Part shown: positions 46,539-53,900 of the stretch, piece after piece
Layout: every line of letters begins with the position of its first letter
Position numbering within the stretch: the first letter of the stretch is position 1
Assembly (NCBI RefSeq): GCF_003259745.1
Contig: NZ_QLMC01000002.1
Span: forward strand, 794,272 to 858,271
Direction of reading: 5' to 3'
Source: Larkinella arboricola
GTDB taxonomy: Bacteria; Bacteroidota; Bacteroidia; Cytophagales; Spirosomataceae
Length of the DNA stretch: 64,000 nucleotides
Made by a program: the position numbers and the translations under genes
The notes under the pieces: generated by a model
What the model saw: only the letters and a program-made list of their open reading frames with translations
Databases searched by the model: none
What the model was told of the DNA's origin: nothing

Positions 46539-47152
46539 TCGTTAAATTTTACGCCAATAGCTCTTTTTCCGCTTGAATATACGACGGCATCAATTGGTTT
46601 TTTGGCTTCCTCGGCTTCTTTTTTCACACGACGGACAAACTGCTCCATGTCTTCCTCAATGGAGTTATTGACCAGACCGCTGGTAAAGTACGACTTGGCC
46701 TTTACTCCACCCGAGGCATCAACTACGGTTTTGTAATCCTTCACCGGTTCGTTCATCACGTACACCGCCAGTCCGTCGATTTTGCGCACTTTCGCCAGTC
46801 CTTTGTCACGGCTGGCGTTGTCTTTGTACTTAATGGCAATGGCGGTTTTCGAGCCTGAAATCACCACCGCGTCAAACTCCTGGTTCTTGGACTTGGCATC
46901 TTTCGTGGCCCGGCGGACAAACTGGGAAACTTTGTCGGATACGCCTTCGTTGACAACACCGCCCGTTAGTAACGAAGCCGCTTTGGCGCCCGTCGCAACT
47001 TCAAACACGGTTTCGTACGCCTGTAGCGGTTCGCACATGATGTAGGTCTCGACGCCCTGAATTTTTTCGACCCGTGCGGGGTTCTGCGCCAAAACGGAGG
47101 TAACGGATAAGAAGGCACAAAAAAGCCCGGCAAACTTTTGCTTCACGTTCAT
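46535..47152 (-). CDS. Secreted protein made of two tandem ~85-residue repeats
   Basis: 205 aa. Signal peptide ending at VLAQ (residue 23). Two homologous halves follow. Half 1 starts at VEKIQGVETYIMCEPLQAYE and half 2 at VRKIDGLAVYVMNEPVKDYK. Both continue with a TSGLVN/TGGVVN-type turn, QFVRRxxKxA, and DAVVxSxxKxAIxxK. No known family. Same operon as the nucleotidase. Confidence 0.78.
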   Translation of the reverse strand: MNVKQKFAGLFCAFLSVTSVLAQNPARVEKIQGVETYIMCEPLQAYETVFEVATGAKAASLLTGGVVNEGVSDKVSQFVRRATKDAKSKNQEFDAVVISGSKTAIAIKYKDNASRDKGLAKVRKIDGLAVYVMNEPVKDYKTVVDASGGVKAKSYFTSGLVNNSIEEDMEQFVRRVKKEAEEAKKPIDAVVYSSGKRAIGVKFNE

Positions 47153-47284
47153 AGTAGTTGATATGTTAAAAAAACAGCCCTAAGCTAGTGCATTCACGAA
47201 GCCGTTTCAACGGACCCGCCACGAGCTGTTTTTTTTCTGCCATGAAGTGAACAAATGGCTTGTTCAATCGCACTGGGCCGGTTT
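47153..47284 (-). other. Gap with possible terminator of the E2 gene
   Basis: On the minus strand an A-run and CAGC are followed about 50 bases later by GCTGTTTTTTT, with a small inner CCGTT/AACGG hairpin. This is a plausible but loose terminator for the E2 acyltransferase gene upstream on that strand. No clear promoter for the 46535 gene. Confidence 0.35.
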
Positions 47285-48625
47285 TTAAACCAGCTTGCGT
47301 TCCTGGTCAAACTTTTCCAGGTAGTCAGAAACCCGTTTGACAAACTGCCCGCCCAGCGAACCATCCACCACCCGGTGGTCGTAACTGTGGGAAATAAACA
47401 TTTTGTGCCGGATGCCGATCAGATCGCCCTGGGGCGTTTCGATGACGGCCGGTTTTTTCTCAATGGTGCCGAATGCCATGATGGCTACCTGGGGCTGAAC
47501 AATGATGGGCGTTCCCATGATGTTGCCAAACATTCCGATGTTGGAAACCGTGTAGGTGCCGTTCGCCAGATCGTCGGCGGTCAGTTTGTTTTCGCGGGCG
47601 CGTCGACCCAGGTCATTTACTTTTTTGGTCAGACCGACGAGGTTATACTGGTCGGCGTCGTGAATGACCGGCACGATCAGATTCCCGCTTGGCAGGGCCA
47701 CGGCCATACCCACGTTGATGTTCTTTTTGACCAGAATCCGGTCGCCATCGACCGAAACGTTGATGAGCGGAAAATCCCGAATAGCCTTGACAACGGCTTC
47801 GATCAGCAACGGCGTATAGGTGATGTTTTCGCCGTATTGCTGCTGGAACAATTTCTTGTTGCGCTCCCGCCACTGCACAATCACGGTCATATCGGTTTCC
47901 ACAAACGAGGAAACGTGGGGCGAAATCCGCTTCGATTCGACCATCCGATCGGCAATCATTTTCCGCATCCGGTCCATCTGAATGATGTCCTGCTGTCCCG
48001 AAACGGAAGGAGCAACCGGCAGGGGCGCTGGTTTGGGCGGTATCGATGGGGCCACTGGCTCGGTTTTTCGCTTCTCAACGTAGGCCAGAATGTCGTTTTT
48101 GGTGATGCGGTTTTCGGCCCCGGTCCCGGTAATGGTGGCCAGTTCAGCTTCCGAAATGCCTTCTGCTTTGATAATACTCTGGACCAGGGGGGAGAGGAAA
48201 CCGTTGTTGGCGTTGGGAGTGGCTTCGGCATCGGTGCGGATGGCCGGGTTGCTCGTCGAAAGCCGTTCCACATCCGATTCCAGTTTGGCGGCAACGCTGG
48301 CTACATCCTGTTCCTCCGTTTGGCCGGTAACCGGCGCATCGGGTTGCGGGGGCGTTGGTTGCGGTTTCGAAACGGTTTCATCCTGCTCCACTTCGATCCG
48401 GGCCACCGGGCTGCCAATCGCAACTACATCACCGTCTTTCACCAGCACTTCCTTCAAAATGCCGGAGTGCGAAGCCGGAACTTCGGTATCCACTTTATCG
48501 GTCGCCACTTCCAGGATGGAATCGTCGGCTTCGATGCGGTCGCCGGGCTGTTTGAGCCAGGAAATAACCGTACATTCAATAATGCTTTCGCCCATTTTGG
48601 GCATAACCATGTCAACGAGTGCCAT
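47285..48625 (-). CDS. 2-oxo acid dehydrogenase E2 (dihydrolipoamide acyltransferase)
   Basis: 446 aa. N-terminal lipoyl domain with the lipoylated Lys in VATDKVDTEV, a Pro/Gln-rich linker, a peripheral-subunit-binding domain (FLSPLVQSIIKAEGISEAEL...), and the C-terminal catalytic domain with SYDHRVVDGSLGG. Sequence style suits a branched-chain or acetoin-type E2. No E1 or E3 gene is in the window. It starts 11 bases after cinA on the same strand. Confidence 0.93.
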   Translation of the reverse strand: MALVDMVMPKMGESIIECTVISWLKQPGDRIEADDSILEVATDKVDTEVPASHSGILKEVLVKDGDVVAIGSPVARIEVEQDETVSKPQPTPPQPDAPVTGQTEEQDVASVAAKLESDVERLSTSNPAIRTDAEATPNANNGFLSPLVQSIIKAEGISEAELATITGTGAENRITKNDILAYVEKRKTEPVAPSIPPKPAPLPVAPSVSGQQDIIQMDRMRKMIADRMVESKRISPHVSSFVETDMTVIVQWRERNKKLFQQQYGENITYTPLLIEAVVKAIRDFPLINVSVDGDRILVKKNINVGMAVALPSGNLIVPVIHDADQYNLVGLTKKVNDLGRRARENKLTADDLANGTYTVSNIGMFGNIMGTPIIVQPQVAIMAFGTIEKKPAVIETPQGDLIGIRHKMFISHSYDHRVVDGSLGGQFVKRVSDYLEKFDQERKLV

Positions 48626-48636
48626 TGATGGGTAAT

Positions 48637-49890
48637 TTATAGTTCGTCCAGCAGCGTTTGCCGCAGGAGATTGAAGACATATACACTGGTTTGCTGAATA
48701 TTCTGCTCCCGAAAAGGACCGAGTTTCAGCAAGCGGGCTACCGTTTGCTTTTCCGTAGAACAGGCAATCCAGATCGTGCCGACCGGCTTTTCGGGCGTTC
48801 CGCCATTGGGTCCGGCAATGCCGCTGGTGGCAATGCCAACATTCGCGCCCAACACCTTGCGAACGCCCTCGGCCATTTCCCGGACGGTTTGTTCACTGAC
48901 AGCACCGAACTGGGCCAGCGTCTCGGGCTTAACGCCCAACTGACTAACCTTAACGGTATTGCTGTAACTGACCACCCCGCCAACAAAGTAAGATGACGAG
49001 CCGGAATATTTCGTGATCTGGCTGGCTACAAAGCCGCCGGTGCAGCTTTCGGCCGTCGCCAGCATCCAGTTTTTTTCGGCTAACAAGCCGGCCACAACGG
49101 TTTCCAGTTCGTCATCGTCGTAGCCGAATACGTAGGGCTGAATCAGGGGCAAAACGGCCTGGACCTGCGCATCAATTTCTTCTTTCAGGTGAATGGAATC
49201 CGTGCCGGTGCCGGTTAGCCGGAGACGAACCTGACCAAAATGAGGGAGGTACGCCAGTTTGATGTGGGCAGGCAGGTTATTTTCCCAGTCGGCGATGGTT
49301 TCGGCCAGAAACGACTCCCCAATGCCCACCGTCCGAATCATTTTATGCACGATCACCGGCGTTTCAAAATGCTTTTGCAGCATCGGAATAATCCGGTATT
49401 GCATCAGGTTTTTCATTTCGAACGGTACGCCCGGCAGCGATACATACACCGTCCCGTTTTCGTTAAACCACATCCCCGGCGCGGTACCCCAGTCGTTTGC
49501 TACATACGTACAGTTGAGGGGCAGGTCGGCCTGGCGGGCGTTGATTTCAGTGATCTGACGGCCCCGGCTTTCAAAAAACTTCGTCACAAATGCCAGGGCT
49601 TCGGGATTCCGTTCGAGTGTGGTGTTGAAATATTCGCAGAGCGTTACTTTGGTGACGTCGTCTTTGGTGGGACCCAGCCCACCGGTCAGAATCACCAGAT
49701 CGGCGCGTTGGGTGGCTTCGTCCAGCACGGCCAGAATGGCTTCCCGCGTGTCGCCGACCGACGATTTGCGAACCGTTCGGATGCCGATCTTGGTCAGTTC
49801 GGCCCCGATCCATTGGGTGTTCGTATCGGTAATTTGTCCAAACAGTATTTCGTCACCAATCGTTATGACTTCGGCCAGAATGGGTTTCAT
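48637..49890 (-). CDS. cinA: Competence/damage-inducible protein CinA (NMN amidohydrolase type)
   Basis: 417 aa. The N-terminal molybdopterin-binding-like domain has AEVITIGDEILFGQITDTNTQWIG and LILTGGLGPTKDDVTK. The C-terminal PncC domain has ATAESCTGGFVASQIT and ATSGIAGPNGGTPEKPVGTIW. Predicted to deamidate NMN and/or hydrolyse ADP-ribose. Probably co-transcribed with the E2 gene. Confidence 0.96.
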   Translation of the reverse strand: MKPILAEVITIGDEILFGQITDTNTQWIGAELTKIGIRTVRKSSVGDTREAILAVLDEATQRADLVILTGGLGPTKDDVTKVTLCEYFNTTLERNPEALAFVTKFFESRGRQITEINARQADLPLNCTYVANDWGTAPGMWFNENGTVYVSLPGVPFEMKNLMQYRIIPMLQKHFETPVIVHKMIRTVGIGESFLAETIADWENNLPAHIKLAYLPHFGQVRLRLTGTGTDSIHLKEEIDAQVQAVLPLIQPYVFGYDDDELETVVAGLLAEKNWMLATAESCTGGFVASQITKYSGSSSYFVGGVVSYSNTVKVSQLGVKPETLAQFGAVSEQTVREMAEGVRKVLGANVGIATSGIAGPNGGTPEKPVGTIWIACSTEKQTVARLLKLGPFREQNIQQTSVYVFNLLRQTLLDEL

Positions 49891-50083
49891 GAAAAGGAAT
49901 TACAAAATTTTGTGGTTCAGCCTTTGACTTTTGCCCAGATTTGCTGTCTTATCAAAAAAGGCCGATTGACAGAACAACAACGGAATGCGGTGTTTGGCGC
50001 CAAAAGTACGTAAAAAAACGGTTTTTCTTTTGTCAGTAGCCGGTCGGCCAGCGTTACACTAGTAATACTAACCTGAAATTGCT

Positions 50084-50845
50084 ATGAAAAAAACGGTAAT
50101 TCTGGGCCTGTTCCTGACCGCCTTTGCGGGGGTGGCCAGCGCCCAAAGCGACTCAAGTCAGTCCGAACAGCCCAGAAAGAAATCAGTATTCGGACAGATC
50201 CTGGAAAAAGTGAGCGAGGTCACGACCAGTGGCTCACTGACCAACAGCGAAATTGCCAGCGGTCTAAAAGAAGCCCTGCGGATCGGGATCAGTAAAGGGT
50301 CCGACCAGGCATCAGCCAAGGACGGTTATTACAAAAATGCCCTCATCAAAATTCTGATGCCGCCCGAAGCGCAGAAAGTGGAGTCGGCTTTGCGCAAGGT
50401 CGGACTGGGTAAGCAGGTCGATCAGTTTATCCTGTCGCTCAATCGTTCGGCGGAAGATGCGGCCAAAGAAGCCAAACCGATCTTCCTGAACGCCCTGACG
50501 TCGATGACCATTCAGGATGCCGTCGGAATTTTGCGCGGAGAGAAAAATGCCGCGACGCAATATCTGAAACGGACCACCTCCGATCAGCTTCTGGCGGCTT
50601 TTACGCCGGTCATCGACAGCACACTGAAGAAAAACAATGCAACCCGCTACTACGGCGATCTGGTTCGTACCTACAATAAACTGCCGATTGCGACCAAAAA
50701 AATCGACCCGGACCTGACTCATTATGCTGCTACGAAGGCAACCGACGGTATTTTTACCCTGGTTGAGCAGGAGGAAATCCGGATTCGGGAAAACCCGGCC
50801 GCCCGCGTAAACGACCTGCTGAAGAAAGTGTTTGGTCAACAGTAA
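50084..50845 (+). CDS. DUF4197 domain protein, exported
   Basis: 253 aa. Signal peptide MKKTVILGLFLTAFAGVASAQ. DUF4197 core from LTNSEIASGLKEALRIGISKGSDQASAKDGYYKNALIKILMP to the C-terminus; mostly helical, periplasmic. Function unknown. Next on the same strand is gldC, but a promoter lies between them. Confidence 0.88.
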   Translation: MKKTVILGLFLTAFAGVASAQSDSSQSEQPRKKSVFGQILEKVSEVTTSGSLTNSEIASGLKEALRIGISKGSDQASAKDGYYKNALIKILMPPEAQKVESALRKVGLGKQVDQFILSLNRSAEDAAKEAKPIFLNALTSMTIQDAVGILRGEKNAATQYLKRTTSDQLLAAFTPVIDSTLKKNNATRYYGDLVRTYNKLPIATKKIDPDLTHYAATKATDGIFTLVEQEEIRIRENPAARVNDLLKKVFGQQ

Positions 50846-50890
50846 CCGGAATTTGACGGGCGGCTTTAGGATTGCAACCCGACAAATGTT

Positions 50891-50898
50891 TACCTTTG
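50891..50898 (+). promoter_or_regulatory. -7 box of gldC
   Basis: TACCTTTG, perfect consensus; TTTA at 50865-50868 is a weak -33 with a 22-base spacer. Transcript start about 50905. Confidence 0.55.
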
Positions 50899-50904
50899 AA
50901 GTCG

Positions 50905-50967
50905 AAAAACTCCGCAAAAACCGGAACCGTTAGTCTGCGGCTTCGGTTGGATGAGCGGAGTTTTTAT
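50905..50967 (+). promoter_or_regulatory. Structured 5' leader (attenuator-like hairpin) of gldC
   Basis: Just behind the predicted transcript start, AAAACTCCGC pairs with GCGGAGTTTT, followed by TATTTATT. The enclosed ~40 bases have a secondary AACCG/CGGTT stem. This is terminator-like, yet it lies before the coding region, so it may control read-through into gldC. No known riboswitch consensus recognised. Confidence 0.5.
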
Positions 50968-50984
50968 TTATTGAGAAGAAAGCA

Positions 50985-51335
50985 ATGAAAAAATCAGACA
51001 TCAACTTTTCGGTTGAACTAGACGACCAGAATATTCCGGAAAAGATTTACTGGAATGCCACCGACAATCCGAATGAGGGGCTGAGCGATGCCAAAGCCGT
51101 GGTGGTGTCGGTGTGGGATCATTACAATCAGGGAACGCTGCGGCTGAATCTGTGGACCAAAGACATGCCCGTTACTGATATGAAGCGCTTTTGCGTGGAA
51201 GTGCTCGGCAGTCTGGCCGATACGATTGTAACCGCGACGGGCGATCAGAAAATGGCCGATGAGATCGATAACGTTTGTCGTTCCCTGAGCAAAAAAGTAG
51301 AAGAGGAGTACCGCGAACAGGCGCAGCAATCGTAA
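50985..51335 (+). CDS. gldC: Gliding motility protein GldC
   Basis: 116 aa. Matches GldC in length and pattern: INFSVELDDQNIPEKIYWNATDN at the start, DAKAVVVSVWDHYNQGTLRLNLWTKDMPVTDMKRF in the middle. Cytoplasmic small protein, accessory to Bacteroidota gliding/type IX functions in some species; also present in non-gliding relatives. Other gld genes are not nearby. Confidence 0.93.
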   Translation: MKKSDINFSVELDDQNIPEKIYWNATDNPNEGLSDAKAVVVSVWDHYNQGTLRLNLWTKDMPVTDMKRFCVEVLGSLADTIVTATGDQKMADEIDNVCRSLSKKVEEEYREQAQQS

Positions 51336-51354
51336 GCGTTTTGGCTGTTTGGGT

Positions 51355-51428
51355 AGGGTGTATGCTATCGAGTTGCCGGTTGATGCAGGAATGACCTCAC
51401 AAACCGTTTACTCGATAACATACACCCT
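51355..51428. repeat. 74-base element with 19-bp terminal inverted repeats
   Basis: 51355-51373 and 51410-51428 are inverted copies with a single mismatch; the 36-base centre has a further CGGTT/AACCG pair. No T-run follows, so it is not a standard terminator. A further TGTATG lies just outside at 51433-51438. Confidence 0.7.
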
Positions 51429-51453
51429 CAGTGTATGATTCTAACTTGTTACC

Positions 51454-52647
51454 ATGAAAGTTCTTCATTCGCTTGTCATTATTGTTTGGCTGACGATTGG
51501 TTCGGCGGCTGCGCAGGGGGTTCAGTTCCGGTCGGGGGCGCTCAGTACGGTTTTTGATGCGGCCCGTAAGACCAAGAAACCTGTGTTTATCGAAGTGTAC
51601 TCGGCCACCTGTCACGTTTGCCAGAGTTTTATCCCCACGTTTGCCGATGCGCGAGTCGGGAAGTACTACAACAGCCGCTTCGTCAACACCAAAGTTGATA
51701 TCGGTTCCAAAGAAACGGTTGCCTTTCTGGAAAAGAACCACCTGTTTGTGCCGTCGCTGCCGTTGTTTCTCTACTTTGACGGGCAGGGGAATATGATGCA
51801 CATGGCGATGAGCAATAATACGGCGGATGAGGTCATCCGGCACGGAATGACGGCTTTGAATCCGAACATGCGTTCGTCGGCCATGCGAAAACGGTACGAA
51901 GCCGGGGAGCGGTCCGATAATTTCCTGATCGACTACGCCATGCTGGCCCGGGTAACGCGCGACACGGTGACCAACATCCGGGTGATGAACGAGTATGCCG
52001 CCCGGCAAAACGCCAGCACCTACAACAGCCCAACCAACTGGCTTGTTTTGCAGCGCCTGATCCTGGACGTTGACAACCCCCTGTTCCAATACATGATCGG
52101 CCACCTGGACCCGTTCGTGAAAGCCCACGGTGCCGAGCAGGTTAAGCAAGTGGCGGAAAACATTCTGATGTCGTCCCTGTACAGCGGCCGGGGTAATCAG
52201 TATCCAGCCACCAAAATCATCACCATCCGGAACCAGCTTCAGCAAATCGGCATTGACGGACGGGTGGCCAGCAACCGCACACTGCTGCCGGAAGTAAACG
52301 CCTATTTCCGGACGGGACAAACGGCCAAAGCCGCTTCCCGCATGGACGACCACATTGCCCAGAGCCAGTTTTCGACGCCCGAGTACCTGTACGTCATTCG
52401 GTTGTTTAACCGGAAAAGCCCGGACGCCAGCGATGCACCGACGGTGGCGCGGTGGGCCAATAAAGCCATTCCGCAGGCAAAAACACCCGCAGAGCAGGCC
52501 GATTTATACTACGAACTGGCGGAAGTATACCGTCGGGGGGGGAAAACGGCAGAGGGCCTGAAAGCCGCCCAGAAATCGCTGGAGCTGGCAAAAACCGCTA
52601 AAATGGACACGAAGCGGAATACGGCCCAGTTGGCGAGAATGAAGTAA
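51454..52647 (+). CDS. Exported thioredoxin-fold protein with helical C-terminal region
   Basis: 397 aa. Signal peptide ending at AAAQ. Thioredoxin-like domain (residues ~25-140) with active site ATCHVCQS (C53, C56) and cis-Pro in PSLPLFLYF. The remaining ~250 residues are helical and TPR-like (AEQADLYYELAEVYRRGGKTAEGLKAAQKSLEL). Likely a periplasmic thiol oxidoreductase or partner-binding protein. A run of eight G (52535-52542) lies near the 3' end. Confidence 0.85.
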   Translation: MKVLHSLVIIVWLTIGSAAAQGVQFRSGALSTVFDAARKTKKPVFIEVYSATCHVCQSFIPTFADARVGKYYNSRFVNTKVDIGSKETVAFLEKNHLFVPSLPLFLYFDGQGNMMHMAMSNNTADEVIRHGMTALNPNMRSSAMRKRYEAGERSDNFLIDYAMLARVTRDTVTNIRVMNEYAARQNASTYNSPTNWLVLQRLILDVDNPLFQYMIGHLDPFVKAHGAEQVKQVAENILMSSLYSGRGNQYPATKIITIRNQLQQIGIDGRVASNRTLLPEVNAYFRTGQTAKAASRMDDHIAQSQFSTPEYLYVIRLFNRKSPDASDAPTVARWANKAIPQAKTPAEQADLYYELAEVYRRGGKTAEGLKAAQKSLELAKTAKMDTKRNTAQLARMK

Positions 52648-52657
52648 TAGAAAAATA

Positions 52658-53206
52658 TCAGGAGTAAATCACGTTGGAGAACGGCGGCTGCTTCAGCAGA
52701 TAGGCCGAATTTTCGTCGCCCAGCTCGATGGCGCGGATCAGGTCTTTTTGCGCCTGACTGTATTGTTCGAGCTTCATGCGCGACAAGGCCCGCCAGCGGA
52801 TGGCGTCGGGTTGCTGCCCCCGGAAGTACCAGACGGCTTTATCGAATTCCTTAAACGCTTCGCTGTACAGGTTTAACTCAAACAGGGCAATGCCTTTGTC
52901 CAGATAGGCGTCGGCAATGGTGTTATCAAAGCTGAGGGCGCAGGTTAGGTCAAACAGGGCGGAGTGAGCGTTCTGGTTCCGGAGATGACACTTGGCACGG
53001 TACGCAAAGGCAATGGCCGATTTGGGGTACGTTTTGACGGCTTTATCGAAATAAACCAGGGCTTCATCGTACTGATGAAGGTGAATGAGACGAATACCGT
53101 GGGCAAAACGAAGGCGGTCTTTGTCAGCCTGGGTATCGTGGTCGATTACAAAATACCGGATGGTCAGATACAGGATAAAGCAGAATCCTATGAGCGCAAC
53201 TTCCAT
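52658..53206 (-). CDS. Membrane-anchored tetratricopeptide repeat protein
   Basis: 182 aa. N-terminal hydrophobic helix (VALIGFCFILYLTIRYFVI) then at least three TPR units (AHGIRLIHLHQYDEALVYFDKAVKTYP; AYLDKGIALFELNLYSEAFKEFDKAVW; RALSRMKLEQYSQAQKDLIRAIEL). Probably a scaffold. Convergent with the 51454 gene with only 10 bases between stops. Confidence 0.85.
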   Translation of the reverse strand: MEVALIGFCFILYLTIRYFVIDHDTQADKDRLRFAHGIRLIHLHQYDEALVYFDKAVKTYPKSAIAFAYRAKCHLRNQNAHSALFDLTCALSFDNTIADAYLDKGIALFELNLYSEAFKEFDKAVWYFRGQQPDAIRWRALSRMKLEQYSQAQKDLIRAIELGDENSAYLLKQPPFSNVIYS

Positions 53207-53271
53207 GGTCTGAAGCCTTTCAAAAAGCTATCGTAAAATAACGGGAAAAACCGGTTTTTCCAATAGTTTGC

Positions 53272-53625
53272 CTATTTTCCGAGTTCCTGACGGGCGGCTT
53301 TGGGCAAACTTTTCACAATCAGATCATACGAGTGATCAATCCATTTTTTTAGATCGCTTTCACGGATCGACGAGTCGATGATGACGGTATTCCAGTGTTT
53401 TTTGTTCATGTGGTAACCGGGCCGCACCGCGTCGAATTGTTCCCGCAGGTCAACCGCCAGCTCCGGATCGCATTTCAGGTTAACCGTCAGCGGCTCGGCA
53501 TCCAGTGAAGTCAGGGCAAAGATTTTTCCACCCACTTTAAAAACCAGCGTTTCGTCACCAAAAGGCATCGATTCCGTCGCGCTGGGTTTACTCAGGCAAT
53601 AGTCCCGCAGGGTTTCAATATTCAT
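53272..53625 (-). CDS. MmcQ/YjbR family protein
   Basis: 117 aa from ATG 53625 (MNIETLRDYCLSKPSATESMPFGDETLVFKV). The longer frame to 53661 would overlap the upstream gene. The typical FALTSLDAEPLTVNLKCDPE and HMNKKHWNTVIID are present. CyaY-like fold, DNA-binding by annotation tradition only. It shares an ATGA overlap with the upstream small membrane protein gene. Confidence 0.92.
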   Translation of the reverse strand: MNIETLRDYCLSKPSATESMPFGDETLVFKVGGKIFALTSLDAEPLTVNLKCDPELAVDLREQFDAVRPGYHMNKKHWNTVIIDSSIRESDLKKWIDHSYDLIVKSLPKAARQELGK

Positions 53626-53810
53626 CGAAGAATCGCCCGGACAATCATGACAATAACGCAAATCAGAAACATGATGATCGAAATACGGTTAATTCCGTGC
53701 ATCATGCGGATGTTTGTATTTGTGGGGCGGCTGGGATCGGGTTTCTGAAAAACCTGATAGAAATACCGGAACACGTCGCCCAGTTTGAAATAATCTCCAA
53801 TACGAGACAT
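53622..53810 (-). CDS. Small membrane protein, DUF6728-like
   Basis: 62 aa with one C-terminal TM helix (RISIIMFLICVIVMIVRAIL) preceded by YFKLGDVFRYFYQVFQKPDPSRPTN. This resembles the short DUF6728-type proteins of Bacteroidota. Translationally coupled to the MmcQ/YjbR gene. Function unknown. Confidence 0.75.
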   Translation of the reverse strand: MSRIGDYFKLGDVFRYFYQVFQKPDPSRPTNTNIRMMHGINRISIIMFLICVIVMIVRAILR

Positions 53811-53812
53811 AA

Positions 53813-53900
53813 AGAGTTAAAAGTTAAGACTGAAGAAGTAAGAGTTCAAAAGAGTCATAAGCCGTGCGGAGCCAGCTTATCCATCCTGACTCTTCATTCA
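53813..53900. repeat. GAGTTAA-type imperfect inverted repeat, copy 2
   Basis: GAGTTAAAAGTTAAGACTGA begins the left arm at 53814 and GACTCTTCATTC (53888-53899) forms part of the right arm. Pairing is weaker than in the other copies. It fills the gap between the 53622 and ispG genes. Confidence 0.5.

Noticed and set aside
47255-48628. A 457-codon plus-strand open frame opposite the E2 gene
   Set aside because: It is the antisense shadow of a gene with clear lipoyl and acyltransferase motifs; the product is Gly/His/Arg-rich with no domain.
49993-50004. TTTGGCGCCAAA as a second specific operator
   Set aside because: On the minus strand it overlaps a TACTTTTG -7-like box, so the match to the 32048 palindrome may only reflect common promoter words; kept as a remark, not a feature.
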